Shown: piece after piece, positions 56,059-64,000 of the stretch | How positions within the stretch are numbered: position 1 is the stretch's first letter | Layout: each line of letters begins with the position of its first letter | From: CAVRUD01 sp963849635 | Lineage (GTDB): Bacteria > Chloroflexota > Chloroflexia > Thermomicrobiales > UBA6265 | NCBI GenBank assembly: GCA_963849635.1 | Contig: CAWKIA010000024.1 | Location: 372,001 to 436,000 of the forward strand | Length of the DNA stretch: 64,000 bases | Direction: 5' to 3' | Program-made: the position numbers and the translations under genes | The notes under the pieces: model-generated | The model's input: only the letters and a program-made list of their open reading frames with translations | What the model was told of the DNA's origin: nothing | Databases searched by the model: none

Positions 56059-57117
56059 ATGGCGGCCAGCGGCAGAGTAACCCTCCAACACATTGCCGCG
56101 GAAACCGGCCTCTCCCTCGGGAGCATCTCGCAGGCGCTCAACGGCAAGAATGGCGTCTCGGCCGAAACACGACGCCGCGTCCTCGACGCTGCCCAGCGCC
56201 TTGGCTACGAGCAGTCTGCCCGCCGCGGCAGCCAGCACGTCCCGACGGTCAGTCTGGTCGTCGAGCGCCTCCCGATTGCTCCCATGTCCGACCCCTTCAA
56301 CCGGCCGATCCTCCTCGGCCTCGAGGCCGTGGCGCGGCGCTACGGCTATCGCATCGCCATGGAGTTCGTCTCCCCGGAGGACCATCCCGACGCCAGCAGA
56401 TGGACGCACGGCGCCGCCGGCGTGATCGTCCTCGGCGGCGGCGACCTGAACGAGGACTGGATCCAGGCGATCGTCGAGACCCACTTGCCGGTCGTGATGG
56501 TCGATCACTACGTTCCCGGCTTCGACGTGCCGTCCGTCGTCCCAGACAACCTGGGTGGCGCCTACGCCGCCACCAAATACCTCCTGGGGATGGGACACGA
56601 GCGGATCGGCTTCATTCGCGGACCCTCGAAGTATTGGACCCTCGGCGAACGCCTCGCCGGCTACATGCTGGCCATGGCCCGCGCCGGGCGATGGACTGAC
56701 CCCGCCCTCGTCCCGCCCCGCGTCTCGCACGGCGACGAGAAGGGCTACGGCGAGATGCAGCTTCTGCTTGACCTTCCTGACCCACCCACTGCCGTTTTCT
56801 CCGTCAGCGACAAGGCCGCGGTTGGCGCCTACCGCGCCGTCGTCGAGCGCGGCCTCTCCGTTCCTGGCGACATCTCCATTGTCGGCTTTGACGACATCGA
56901 GGTCGGCCGCGTCCTCAATCCCCCACTCACCACGGTCCACGTCTCCGGCGAAACCCTCGGCCATGTCGCCTTCGAGCGCCTTCGCACCCTCCTCACCGGC
57001 GCCGAAGGCGACCTCACTACCCAGATCCGCTGGACGATCCCCACAACTCTCGTCATTCGTGGTTCCGTCGCTCACCGCGGTGACGGAGCGAGGCATTCTC
57101 CTTTCGGTCGAGGTTGA
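56059..57117 (+). CDS. LacI-family transcriptional regulator
   Basis: A 352-residue repressor-type regulator. The HTH and hinge lie at residues 6-52 (VTLQHIAAETGLSLGSISQA with RRRVLDAAQRLGYEQ). The effector domain has GLEAVARRYGYRIAMEF, VPDNLGGAYAATKYLLGMGH, ERIGFIRGPSK and SVPGDISIVGFDDIEVGRVL. It is placed in the same direction right after the sugar permeases and before an oxidoreductase, so it probably controls this cluster in response to the imported sugar. The start is the ATG at 56059. Confidence 0.94.
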   Translation: MAASGRVTLQHIAAETGLSLGSISQALNGKNGVSAETRRRVLDAAQRLGYEQSARRGSQHVPTVSLVVERLPIAPMSDPFNRPILLGLEAVARRYGYRIAMEFVSPEDHPDASRWTHGAAGVIVLGGGDLNEDWIQAIVETHLPVVMVDHYVPGFDVPSVVPDNLGGAYAATKYLLGMGHERIGFIRGPSKYWTLGERLAGYMLAMARAGRWTDPALVPPRVSHGDEKGYGEMQLLLDLPDPPTAVFSVSDKAAVGAYRAVVERGLSVPGDISIVGFDDIEVGRVLNPPLTTVHVSGETLGHVAFERLRTLLTGAEGDLTTQIRWTIPTTLVIRGSVAHRGDGARHSPFGRG

Positions 57118-57219
57118 CAGTAACGACCGCGACGGAGACAACTGCACCCAAGCCAGCCTCGCCTCCGTGAAGGAGTGGCGGGCGGCGAGTGCCGCACTGA
57201 GTACCGCGGGAGAGTGTCA

Positions 57220-58375
57220 ATGCCTGATCCTGTTCACATCGGCGTCGTCGGCGCAGGCGTCATCGCGATCCGCGGCATCCTGCCTCACCTCAGCCAGGCG
57301 GACGTCCAGGACCGCGTCCGCCTCAAGGCCGTTGTCGACCCCGTCCCCGGCCGCGCCGAAGCCGCTGCTCAACGTTTCGGCGTCGCCCGCGCCTACACCG
57401 ACTACGCCGAGCTCCTCGCCGACCCTGACGTCGACGCCGTCACCATCGCCTCCCCGATCGGCCTCCACGCCGAGCAGGGTCGCCAGGCGCTGGAAGCCGG
57501 CAAGCACATCCACTTCAATAAGACCATGACCACGACCGTCGCCGAGGCCACCGAGCTGATCGACCTCGCCGCTCGGAAAAACCTCCAGATCGTCGCCTCG
57601 CCCGGCGAGATGCTCCGTCCCCACAACCAGCGGGTCAAGGAGCTTATCGCCGAGGGCGCCATCGGCACCCTCGCCTGGGCAGCGTGCGGCACCGCCCCCG
57701 GCCGCTACCATCAGGACGAGCCCGAACGCCAGGGCGATGATGTCCTCGCCAACGTCGACCCCTCCTGGTACTTCCGCAAGCCCGGCGGCGGCCCCCTCTA
57801 CGACACCACCGTCTACGCCCTTCACGCCCTCACCGGCATCCTCGGCCCCGCCCGACGCGTGACCGCCCTCTCCGGCGTCCGGATCGCGGAGCGCGAGTTC
57901 CGCGGCCAGCCGATGCCGACCGACGCCGACGACAGCACCTTGATGCTCCTCGACTTCGGCTCAAACCTCTTCGTCCTCGTCTACGGCACCCCTATCGGCT
58001 CCCTCACCCGCGGCTTTTCGGGCAGTTACTTCGGCATGAACGGTTCGATCATTGGCTTGGAGCTAAACGGCAAGCCCTTCGACTACCCCGGCCGCGACCT
58101 CGCCGCCCAGCACCCCGACGGCGTCGGCTCTGGCAACCAATGGCTCCTGCCCCACGTCGTCGGGACTCACCGCGACATCATGGAGCAGCACGTCTACGAG
58201 GACGTCATGCAACTCGTCGACTGGATTCGCGACGGCATACCCTACCATCGTCACCGCCGAGCACGCCCGCCACGTCATCGACATCATCGAATCCGCCTAC
58301 CGCTCCGCCGAAACCGGCGAGGTCCAGCCCCTGACTACCACAATCGATTCGGTCGTCTGCGATCTCAATCAGTAG
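57220..58375 (+). CDS. Gfo/Idh/MocA family oxidoreductase (frame change near the end)
   Basis: About 384 residues. The Rossmann region is VHIGVVGAGVIAIRGILPHL. HIHFNKTMTTTVAEATELID is the NKT form of the catalytic lysine motif. GPLYDTTVYALHALTGILGP and FGSNLFVLVYGTPIGSL are typical. Near 58241 one extra base disrupts the last ~45 residues; correcting it gives DGIPTIVTAEHARHVIDIIE and SAYRSAETGEVQPL, ending at 58375. The start is the ATG at 57220. It lies downstream of the LacI gene on the same strand and converges with the second CUT1 operon. Confidence 0.9.
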
Positions 58376-58406
58376 TCGATTCACCCGCCTCCGCTGGGCT
58401 GAGCGC

Positions 58407-59234
58407 TCACTTGAGGGCGCCGATCACGAGCCCCTGGCGGATGTAGCGCTGGAGGAGGATGTAGGCGAGCATGGGCGGGACCGAGGCCGTGAAGAGCCCG
58501 GCCAGCAGCAGGGGATAGTTGGTGGAGAGCCGGCCGACGATGGTCGCCATGCCCACCGTGACCGTCATCTGCTCATCTGTTTGGAGGAAGATAAGGGGGA
58601 TAAGCAGGTCGTTCCACCAACCGGTCACGTTGAAGATGGAGACGGTGATCAGAGCCGGGAAGCTCAGCGGAATGACGATGCGCCGGATCAGTTCGACATA
58701 GCCGGCGCCGTCAAGACGCGCCGACTCCAGAATCTCGTCGGGAATGCTGCGCATCAGTGAGCTGAGCAAGAAGACGTTGCCGGGGACACTGGTGGCAGCC
58801 CACAGCAGCACGACCGACTTGTAGCTATCGACGAGGCCGAGGTCGGCCATCATCACATAGCTGGGCACAACATAGGTGATCACGGGAATGATCAAGGTGC
58901 CGACGAGCATGAGCCGGAGCACAGACCGCAACGGGAAATGGAGCTTTGCGATGGCGAACGAGGCCGGGATGGAAACGCTCAGGGTGATCAACGATGACAG
59001 GGCGATGTAGAACACGGTATTGAGGAAGAGGCGCGGGATGTCGAACCGGATCCACAAGGCCCGGTAGTTGTCGAAGAAGGTCAGGCTCTTCGGCAGCGCC
59101 AGGGGATCGCGGATGAACTCGCTGCTGGTTTTGAGACTGGCGCTGGCCATGTAGAAGATGGGCCACACCGCCAGCAGCGCAAAGAGCGCCAGGGCCACAA
59201 AAATTCCGGTGCGGACGAGGAGAACGGCTCTCAC
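58407..59234 (-). CDS. ABC sugar transporter permease (MalG type, second system)
   Basis: A 275-residue permease. It opens with one long hydrophobic segment (VALALFALLAVWPIFYMA), then SFAIAKLHFPLRSVLRLMLV, the EAA-like loop (ILESARLDGAGYVELIRRIV), and YILLQRYIRQGLVIGALK at the end. It is typical of CUT1 second permeases. It is the last gene of the operon starting at 61697. Between it and the upstream permease is a 116-base spacer of repeated AAGTTCCAAG words. Confidence 0.94.
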   Translation of the reverse strand: MRAVLLVRTGIFVALALFALLAVWPIFYMASASLKTSSEFIRDPLALPKSLTFFDNYRALWIRFDIPRLFLNTVFYIALSSLITLSVSIPASFAIAKLHFPLRSVLRLMLVGTLIIPVITYVVPSYVMMADLGLVDSYKSVVLLWAATSVPGNVFLLSSLMRSIPDEILESARLDGAGYVELIRRIVIPLSFPALITVSIFNVTGWWNDLLIPLIFLQTDEQMTVTVGMATIVGRLSTNYPLLLAGLFTASVPPMLAYILLQRYIRQGLVIGALK

Positions 59235-59250
59235 AAGACGCGGTCCTTCT

Positions 59251-59345
59251 AAGTTCCAAGTTCCAAGTCACAAGTTCCAAGTGGAGAGAGACACTTGGAA
59301 CTTCCAACTCGTGACTTGGAACTTGAATCTTGGAACTTGGAACTT
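59251..59345. repeat. AAGTTCCAAG word-repeat spacer
   Basis: About seven copies of the words AAGTTCCAAG or CTTGGAACTT in 95 bases, between the two permease genes. The first half carries one orientation and the second half the other, so it folds; the best stem is AAGTTCCAAGTG (59272-59283) with CACTTGGAACTT (59292-59303), loop GAGAGAGA. Confidence 0.75.
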
Positions 59346-59350
59346 CGGAC

Positions 59351-60322
59351 TCAATCCGTCGTCAGCCGGTCGAACACGACGAGTTGGATGGCGGAGATCA
59401 CGAGCACCAGGCAGAAGAGCAGGACGGACATCGCGGAGGCGTAGCCCATCTCGCCGAATTCGAATGCGCGCCGGTAGATCATGAGATCAAGGGGGGTGGT
59501 TCCGTAGCCCGGGCCGCCCTCCGTCACGGTGTAGACCAGGGCGAAGACGCCGACGAAGGCCCAGATGGCGTTGACCACCGTGAAGTAGGCCACGGTCGGT
59601 ATCAGCAACGGAACAATGATTTGCCACAACCGGCGCCACCACGACGCGCCGTCGAGTTGAGCGGCTTCGATCACATCGCTGGGGATGGAGCTTAGACCGG
59701 CGAGAAAGATGAGGACGCCTTGACCGAGGGTCTGCCAGTAGAACGCGAAGATGAGGACGACAAAGGCGGTTTGGACGGACCCGAGCCAATTCTGTGATAG
59801 GGATTCGAGTCCCACCCTCTCAAGCAGGGTATTCACGACGCCGCGAGAGTTGAACATCGCCCGCATGAGCATGCCGACCACGGCCGCGGAGAGAATGGTT
59901 GGCAGGTAGTACACCGACCGGAAGAATCGCCAGCCGGGCACCTGCTCGAACAGCAGCACCGCAACGATCAGGGAGAGGGCCAGGATTCCCGGAATTGCCA
60001 GGAGGAAGATGGCGTTGTTGCGGAGTGGCGTCCAGAAGTCGGACCCGGCGAGGATGTCGGAGTAGTTCTCCAGACCGACCCAGGCTGAGCTGGCTCCGTT
60101 CCAGTCCGTGAAGCTGTACCGGAAGGTTTGGGCGACCGGGTACCAGATGACGACGGCGACGAGGAGAATCGCCGGCGCCACCGAGGCCAGCCCCGTGAAT
60201 GCCTCGCGGCGGCGCAAGGTCCCCCTCGGGCCGAGCAGTCTCGACCCGAGGGATGACCGTGCAGCCCATGGCGCGGTGCGTCGTTCGATGGCGTGCTCAG
60301 GCGCGGCGGGGATCCTCGCCAT
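59351..60322 (-). CDS. ABC sugar transporter permease (MalF type, second system)
   Basis: A 323-residue permease. A basic N-terminus precedes LASVAPAILLVAVVIWYPVA. FRSVYYLPTILSAAVVGMLM, the EAA-like loop (SDVIEAAQLDGASWWRRLWQ, then IIVPLLIPTV), VYTVTEGGPGYGTTPLDLMI and MGYASAMSVLLF mark a CUT1 first permease. It starts 44 bases after the binding-protein stop. The lone MalG-type partner follows 116 bases downstream. No ATPase is adjacent. Confidence 0.94.
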   Translation of the reverse strand: MARIPAAPEHAIERRTAPWAARSSLGSRLLGPRGTLRRREAFTGLASVAPAILLVAVVIWYPVAQTFRYSFTDWNGASSAWVGLENYSDILAGSDFWTPLRNNAIFLLAIPGILALSLIVAVLLFEQVPGWRFFRSVYYLPTILSAAVVGMLMRAMFNSRGVVNTLLERVGLESLSQNWLGSVQTAFVVLIFAFYWQTLGQGVLIFLAGLSSIPSDVIEAAQLDGASWWRRLWQIIVPLLIPTVAYFTVVNAIWAFVGVFALVYTVTEGGPGYGTTPLDLMIYRRAFEFGEMGYASAMSVLLFCLVLVISAIQLVVFDRLTTD

Positions 60323-60366
60323 GGTGGGCGTCGCTCCTCACTGATCGCGGCAGGAGTCACTGGCCA

Positions 60367-61697
60367 CTAGCCGAGCAGCTCGTCTCGCTTGGCATCCGCA
60401 CGTTGCATGAATTCTTCGGCGCTGATCTCGCCCGTCCAGGCGAGCTGCGACTGGGCTTTGATTTCGGTCGTCAGCTCGGCCGGGAGGATGTTGTCGGGCC
60501 AGAAGATGGTGCTGGGTTCAACCGCCCACTCCTGCTGCGAGATCTTGAAGGGATCGTCGTAGATCTCGGCGGCGTTGATGCCGGCGAGGTTCACGAGGTG
60601 GCCTTCGCCCGACTCGGCGCGGAGGGTCAGCTCGGCTGGGCTCTCCAGGAATTTCACCAGCGCCACGGCGGCCTCTTTGTTCTCGGAGTAGTTCGAGACG
60701 ATGAAGGCGACGCCGGGGCCACCGATGCCGCCGCCGGTGATCGGCGCGTCCGCGCTGTAGTCCGGCATCTTGATCATGCCGAGGTTGTCGCCGAAGAACT
60801 CACGCAGGTTGTCGATCGAGCCGAATCCGCCGGTCATCATGGCGGACTGCTCTTCCGCGAAGAGCTGCAGGACCTCGCTCCCCTCCATGGTTTCCGCGCC
60901 GGGAATCGTGTAGTCCGCCAGCCGCTGCCAGTTCGTCACGATCTCGACGAGCGCGGGATCGCTGAAATTCTTCGTCCCCTGGGCGAGGGCATTGATGCCT
61001 TCGGCGCCGCCTACCGTCTGCCCGATCCAATAGAGCAGGACCTGCCAAACGATCGAGTTGGTGTCGAGGGCTAGCGGGGTGACGTCGGTGCCCGCGATGG
61101 CGTCGAGCACCGCGAAAGAACTCGTCGATGTTCGTCACCCATTGCGTCTCGGGATTGACGCCGGCGGCCTCCAGGAGCGCCTTGTTGTAGAAGATTCCCG
61201 TCGATGCCGTCCGATCCTGCCGGAACCCCGAAGAGTTGCTCCGCGGGTGCGTTGGGATCGAAGGCCGCGTTGACCGCCTCCCATCCGGTGATCTGGGCGC
61301 GCTCTTCGGGCGTGAAATAGGTCCCGACCGGCTCCAGGAACTCCTGGAACGCGAGCATGTAGGTTCCCGACCACATGCCCATCACATCGGGACCATTCTG
61401 GGCAACGCTCGCGGTGCGGTATCTGGTGAAGAGGTCGGGGCCGCCAGGGAAGGTCTCGAGCGTGACCGAGATCGTCGGATTCGCTTCCTGGAAGCGATCG
61501 ATCGCCTGGAAGACGTAGAAGTCCTCAAGCGGCTTGGTGAGATCGTTGGGGTCTTCGACCGGAAGGGTGCTGTTCCAGAAGGTGATGTTGGCCGAATCTT
61601 GGGCCGACGCCCTGGAGATCGCCGGAAAGAGCATGGTCCCAGTTGCAACGACTCCTGCCTGGACAACCGCTCGCCGCGTAACTTCGGCGCGTCGCAT
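60367..61697 (-). CDS. ABC sugar transporter substrate-binding protein (two frame changes)
   Basis: About 440 residues. The signal is Tat-like: EVTRRAVVQAGVVATGT. The first frame has ITFWNSTLPVEDPNDLTKPL and TISVTLETFPGGPDLFTRYR. A middle frame gives TASTGIFYNKALLEAAGVNP. The third frame carries DAIAGTDVTPLALDTNSIVW, QSAMMTGGFGSIDNLREFF and DNILPAELTTEIKAQSQLAW. Frame changes lie near 61205-61230 and at the A3 run 61115-61117 (plus strand). AGGAGGGG precedes the ATG at 61697. The family is MalE-like. Its promoter region is shared with the divergent GntR gene and contains three GTATAC palindromes. Confidence 0.88.
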
Positions 61698-61754
61698 AGA
61701 CCCCTCCTGTCTGCCGCAAGATGCGGCCTGGCTCTGTCGACACCCACGAGAATG

Positions 61755-61766
61755 CGTGTATACACG
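61755..61766. promoter_or_regulatory. Palindrome CGTGTATACACG (site 1)
   Basis: A perfect 12-bp palindrome 58 bases upstream of the binding-protein start. It shares the TGTATACA core with two other sites in the same divergent spacer. Likely operator of the GntR-family regulator at 62062. Confidence 0.65.
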
Positions 61767-61807
61767 AGTCGAACGAGGAGCGCCGTATCGGGAAGAAACT
61801 GGGAGAC

Positions 61808-61817
61808 CTGTATACAG
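61808..61817. promoter_or_regulatory. Palindrome CTGTATACAG (site 2)
   Basis: A perfect 10-bp palindrome with the TGTATACA core, 53 bases from site 1 centre to centre, about five helical turns, which suits cooperative binding on one face of the DNA. Confidence 0.65.
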
Positions 61818-61971
61818 ACAGTACTCGGAGCGGTAGCTGATGTCAACGACCGGCGCCGCACCAGACCGCCGTGTTCCGGGCTGAAATGCCACGATGACGA
61901 GCCCTCGTCCAGAAAAGTGAGCGACTTCGCCAATTTCAGCGATGCTACGGCGAGATTTCCAGCGGCCAGTA

Positions 61972-61981
61972 ATGTATACAT
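61972..61981. promoter_or_regulatory. Palindrome ATGTATACAT (site 3)
   Basis: A perfect 10-bp palindrome, third copy of TGTATACA, about 80 bases before the GntR gene. It could serve autoregulation of that gene. Confidence 0.6.
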
Positions 61982-62061
61982 GCATACCGACATCGCCGGT
62001 TCGCTGGGCGGCACTACTGACCAAACGCCCCTGCTCGGGACCCTTCTAAGGACGACAGGAC

Positions 62062-62778
62062 ATGGAACGCGTCTTCGAACCCGTGAGTCCCAGGACAAGC
62101 CCTCGGTTTCGCGAGCTGGCATTCGACGCAATCAAAGAGGCGATCCTCGAGGGGCGGGTCGAGGCGGGCGCGCCCCTCATCGAGGTCAAGATCGCCGCGG
62201 CGCTGGGCATGAGCCGTACTCCCGTTCGCGAGGCCCTGGCACTGCTCGCCCACGAGGGACTGATCGCCTATCAAGCCGGGACGGGTCTGGTGATCCGGGA
62301 GCTGAGCCGCGAAGAGTTCATCGATATGTTCGTCGCGAACGAGCTGGTCGAGCTGCAACTGGTCCGGCGGGCGGCCGTGCACGCGACGGAGCTGCACTTT
62401 GCCAAGCTCCAGGAGGCCATCGACTTAGGGCACCAGGCGGCGGCGGACGCCGACGTCAGCGCGTCGTTGCGTTCCGGCCGGGAGTTTCACCGCTGGGTGG
62501 GAGCTGCGGCCAACAATCCCCCCCTGGCTCAGTTTGTCCTCCGCAATGAGGAGCAAACCGACCTCTATCTCCTCAGCCTGAGCAACAAGTCGATCCTCAG
62601 CGGCGAGGAACTCGCTATATCGACCCAGGAGCATCAGGACATTCTGGACGCGCTCCGCCGCCGCGATCCGGAGGACGCCAGCCGGCTGGTCATCTACCAC
62701 GCCCAGTCCCTACGGCGGCGGCAGAAGCACCTCTTCCGGAGCACGAAGGTCGCGGCGGGAGTGGCGGCGGGAGTCTAG
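62062..62778 (+). CDS. GntR-family (FCD-type) transcriptional regulator
   Basis: A 238-residue regulator. The winged HTH is at about 15-75 (AFDAIKEAILEGRVEAGAPL, then LGMSRTPVREALALLAHEGL). The all-helical C-terminal FCD domain has ELVELQLVRRAAVHATE, GREFHRWVGAAANNPPLAQF and EHQDILDALRRRDPEDASRL with the Asp/His pattern that binds metal in this group. It is divergent from the second sugar transporter and followed by an oxidoreductase. The three palindromes in the spacer are its probable sites, inducible by a sugar acid or similar. Confidence 0.94.
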   Translation: MERVFEPVSPRTSPRFRELAFDAIKEAILEGRVEAGAPLIEVKIAAALGMSRTPVREALALLAHEGLIAYQAGTGLVIRELSREEFIDMFVANELVELQLVRRAAVHATELHFAKLQEAIDLGHQAAADADVSASLRSGREFHRWVGAAANNPPLAQFVLRNEEQTDLYLLSLSNKSILSGEELAISTQEHQDILDALRRRDPEDASRLVIYHAQSLRRRQKHLFRSTKVAAGVAAGV

Positions 62779-62880
62779 AACCCACGCCGTCGGCACCTGG
62801 AACCTGGCGCCGAACGCCGGACGCCGAACGCCGATAAGCTAACGGCCAGCGGCTACCGGCTATGTGCTAAAGGAGACCAC
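62779..62880. repeat. Word-repeat spacer (GCCGAACGCC type)
   Basis: A 100-base spacer in which GCCGAACGCC and GGACGCC alternate (62809-62833), preceded by ACCTGGAACCTGG and followed by related GGCCAGCGGCTACCGGCT words. AAAGGAG at its end is the ribosome site of the next gene. Confidence 0.55.
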
Positions 62881-63987
62881 GTGCCAGACCAATCCCAGAT
62901 CTATCGAATCGGTGTCAGCGGCATGCGTCGCGGCCTCAGTCTCGCCCTCGCCTGCCAAACCGTCGGCGGCGCCGAAGTGACCGCCCTCTTCGACCCCGAC
63001 GCCGACCGCCTCCAGGCAACCGCCGCCGAGATCGGCGCCACCCCGTACAACGATTTCGACGCATTTCTCGCCTCTGGCATCGACGTCGCCATCATCTCGT
63101 CCCCGATGCCCGTCCACGCCGAGCAGTCCATCGCCGCCCTCCGCGCCGGCAAGCACGTCCTCTGCGAGGTCCTCGCCTGCGTCACCGTCGACGAGGCCCG
63201 CGAGCTGGTGGCAGTCGCCAAAGAATCCCCCGGCCGCTACATGCTGGCCGAGAACGTCAACTTCTACGATGAGATCGAGCTGATCAAGCGCCTTGCCGAC
63301 CAGGGCCGCTTCGGCCACATCTACTATGGCGAGGGCGACTACACCCATAGCCTCCAGGGCCTCTTCTTTCACCCCGACGGTTCACCCACCTGGCGCGGCC
63401 TGGGCGGCCTCACCGTCTACGGCTCCCACGGCCTCGGCCCGCTCCTTTACATCACCGGCGACCGCGTCGCTCAGGTCCGCTCCACCGCCGTCCCCGGCGG
63501 CATCGTCGATCCCAACCTGACCATCCCGACGATGCACCTGCTCGACATGACCACCGACGCCGGCCGCGTCTTCCGTACCCGCGTCGACCCCGTCTCGTTT
63601 CGCCCCCACGATTCGACCACCTTCTTCGTGGTCCAGGGTACGCACGCGAGCTACGAATCCATCCGCGGTTTTGGCGATCGCGGCAAGATTTGGTTCCGCG
63701 ATCAGGACGAGTCCGTCTGGTACGACACCGCCGGCAAGTGGCACGGCACCGACGAACTCATCCCTCACGAGCTCCCCGATCGTCAAAACGCGCCAGCAAT
63801 CTCCGGCGGCCACGGCACCAGCGAATACTGGCTCCTGAGATCCTTCTTCGATGCCCTCCGCACCGGCACTGAAATGCCCATCGACCTCCACCGCGGCCTC
63901 GACATCACCCTCCCCTGCATCCTCGCCTTCGAATCCGCCGCCCGCGGCGGCATCCCCCTCGATGTTCCCAACTCCCGCGACTGGTAG
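62881..63987 (+). CDS. Gfo/Idh/MocA family oxidoreductase lacking the active-site lysine motif
   Basis: An intact 368-residue protein. The Rossmann part has RIGVSGMRRGLSLALACQTV, with GATPYNDFDAFLASGIDVAI. The usual CEKP is replaced by AGKHVLCEVLACVTVDEARE, so the lysine that normally helps catalysis is absent. The C-terminal half has RGLGGLTVYGSHGLGPLLYI, SFRPHDSTTFFVVQGTHAS and IDLHRGLDITLPCILAFESA. A GTG start with AAAGGAG upstream. It follows the GntR gene on the same strand. It may bind a nucleotide or sugar without oxidising it, or use another residue. Confidence 0.9.
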   Translation: MPDQSQIYRIGVSGMRRGLSLALACQTVGGAEVTALFDPDADRLQATAAEIGATPYNDFDAFLASGIDVAIISSPMPVHAEQSIAALRAGKHVLCEVLACVTVDEARELVAVAKESPGRYMLAENVNFYDEIELIKRLADQGRFGHIYYGEGDYTHSLQGLFFHPDGSPTWRGLGGLTVYGSHGLGPLLYITGDRVAQVRSTAVPGGIVDPNLTIPTMHLLDMTTDAGRVFRTRVDPVSFRPHDSTTFFVVQGTHASYESIRGFGDRGKIWFRDQDESVWYDTAGKWHGTDELIPHELPDRQNAPAISGGHGTSEYWLLRSFFDALRTGTEMPIDLHRGLDITLPCILAFESAARGGIPLDVPNSRDW

Positions 63988-64000
63988 TGATTTCGAGCGA

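Overview
The window is GC-rich, gene-dense DNA. Its mix of genes fits a Chloroflexota bacterium of the Thermomicrobia/Sphaerobacter type: CUT1 and peptide ABC transporters, several Gfo/Idh/MocA oxidoreductases, NB-ARC/TPR regulators, a two-subunit molybdenum hydroxylase and Thr/Cys-rich secreted proteins. That assignment is inferred from gene content only. No rRNA, tRNA or CRISPR array was seen.

Layout. 0.5-5.4 kb: a secreted NTF2-like protein, a DrrAB-type ABC exporter and an LLM flavin monooxygenase. 5.6-25 kb: an accessory region dominated by a family of cysteine-rich proteins that start with twin-arginine (Tat) signals, carry Thr-Ala-Pro linkers and share Cys modules. Two full-length copies are each followed by their own tatA gene. 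Embedded in this region are a TIR-NB-ARC-TPR (STAND) gene, msrB and an IorAB-type molybdenum hydroxylase. 25-36 kb: a DUF1786 protein, a VOC protein, a zinc-dehydrogenase-like protein, three Gfo/Idh/MocA oxidoreductases and a peptide-type ABC transporter (binding protein plus two permeases, no ATPase). 36-41 kb: a two-HTH NB-ARC/LuxR regulator and the largest, intact Cys-rich protein, with disintegrin-like repeats. 41-48.6 kb: an IS5-family element, then a three-gene minus-strand island (DUF2278 plus lamin tail, cytosolic subtilase, ComEC-like MBL hydrolase) flanked by a truncated and a complete copy of a DHFR/RibD-like gene. 48.7-64 kb: carbohydrate catabolism, with a deacetylase-like protein, a GH116 glycosidase, two CUT1 sugar transporters without ATPases, LacI and GntR regulators and two more Gfo/Idh/MocA oxidoreductases.

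How the genes may work together. The sugar modules look like substrate-specific uptake and oxidation cassettes, each under its own regulator. Three GTATAC-centred palindromes lie between the GntR gene and the divergent transporter. Hairpins sit between binding-protein and permease genes. The Cys-rich/TatA locus looks like a surface-protein module with its own Tat pore component.

Data quality. About a dozen otherwise conserved genes are split by single-base frame changes, most at short homopolymers (for example A4 at 28326-28329 and G6 at 37926-37931). This is more like residual indel error in an assembly than mass pseudogenisation. Such genes are reported here as one feature over the full span, with the frame changes noted.
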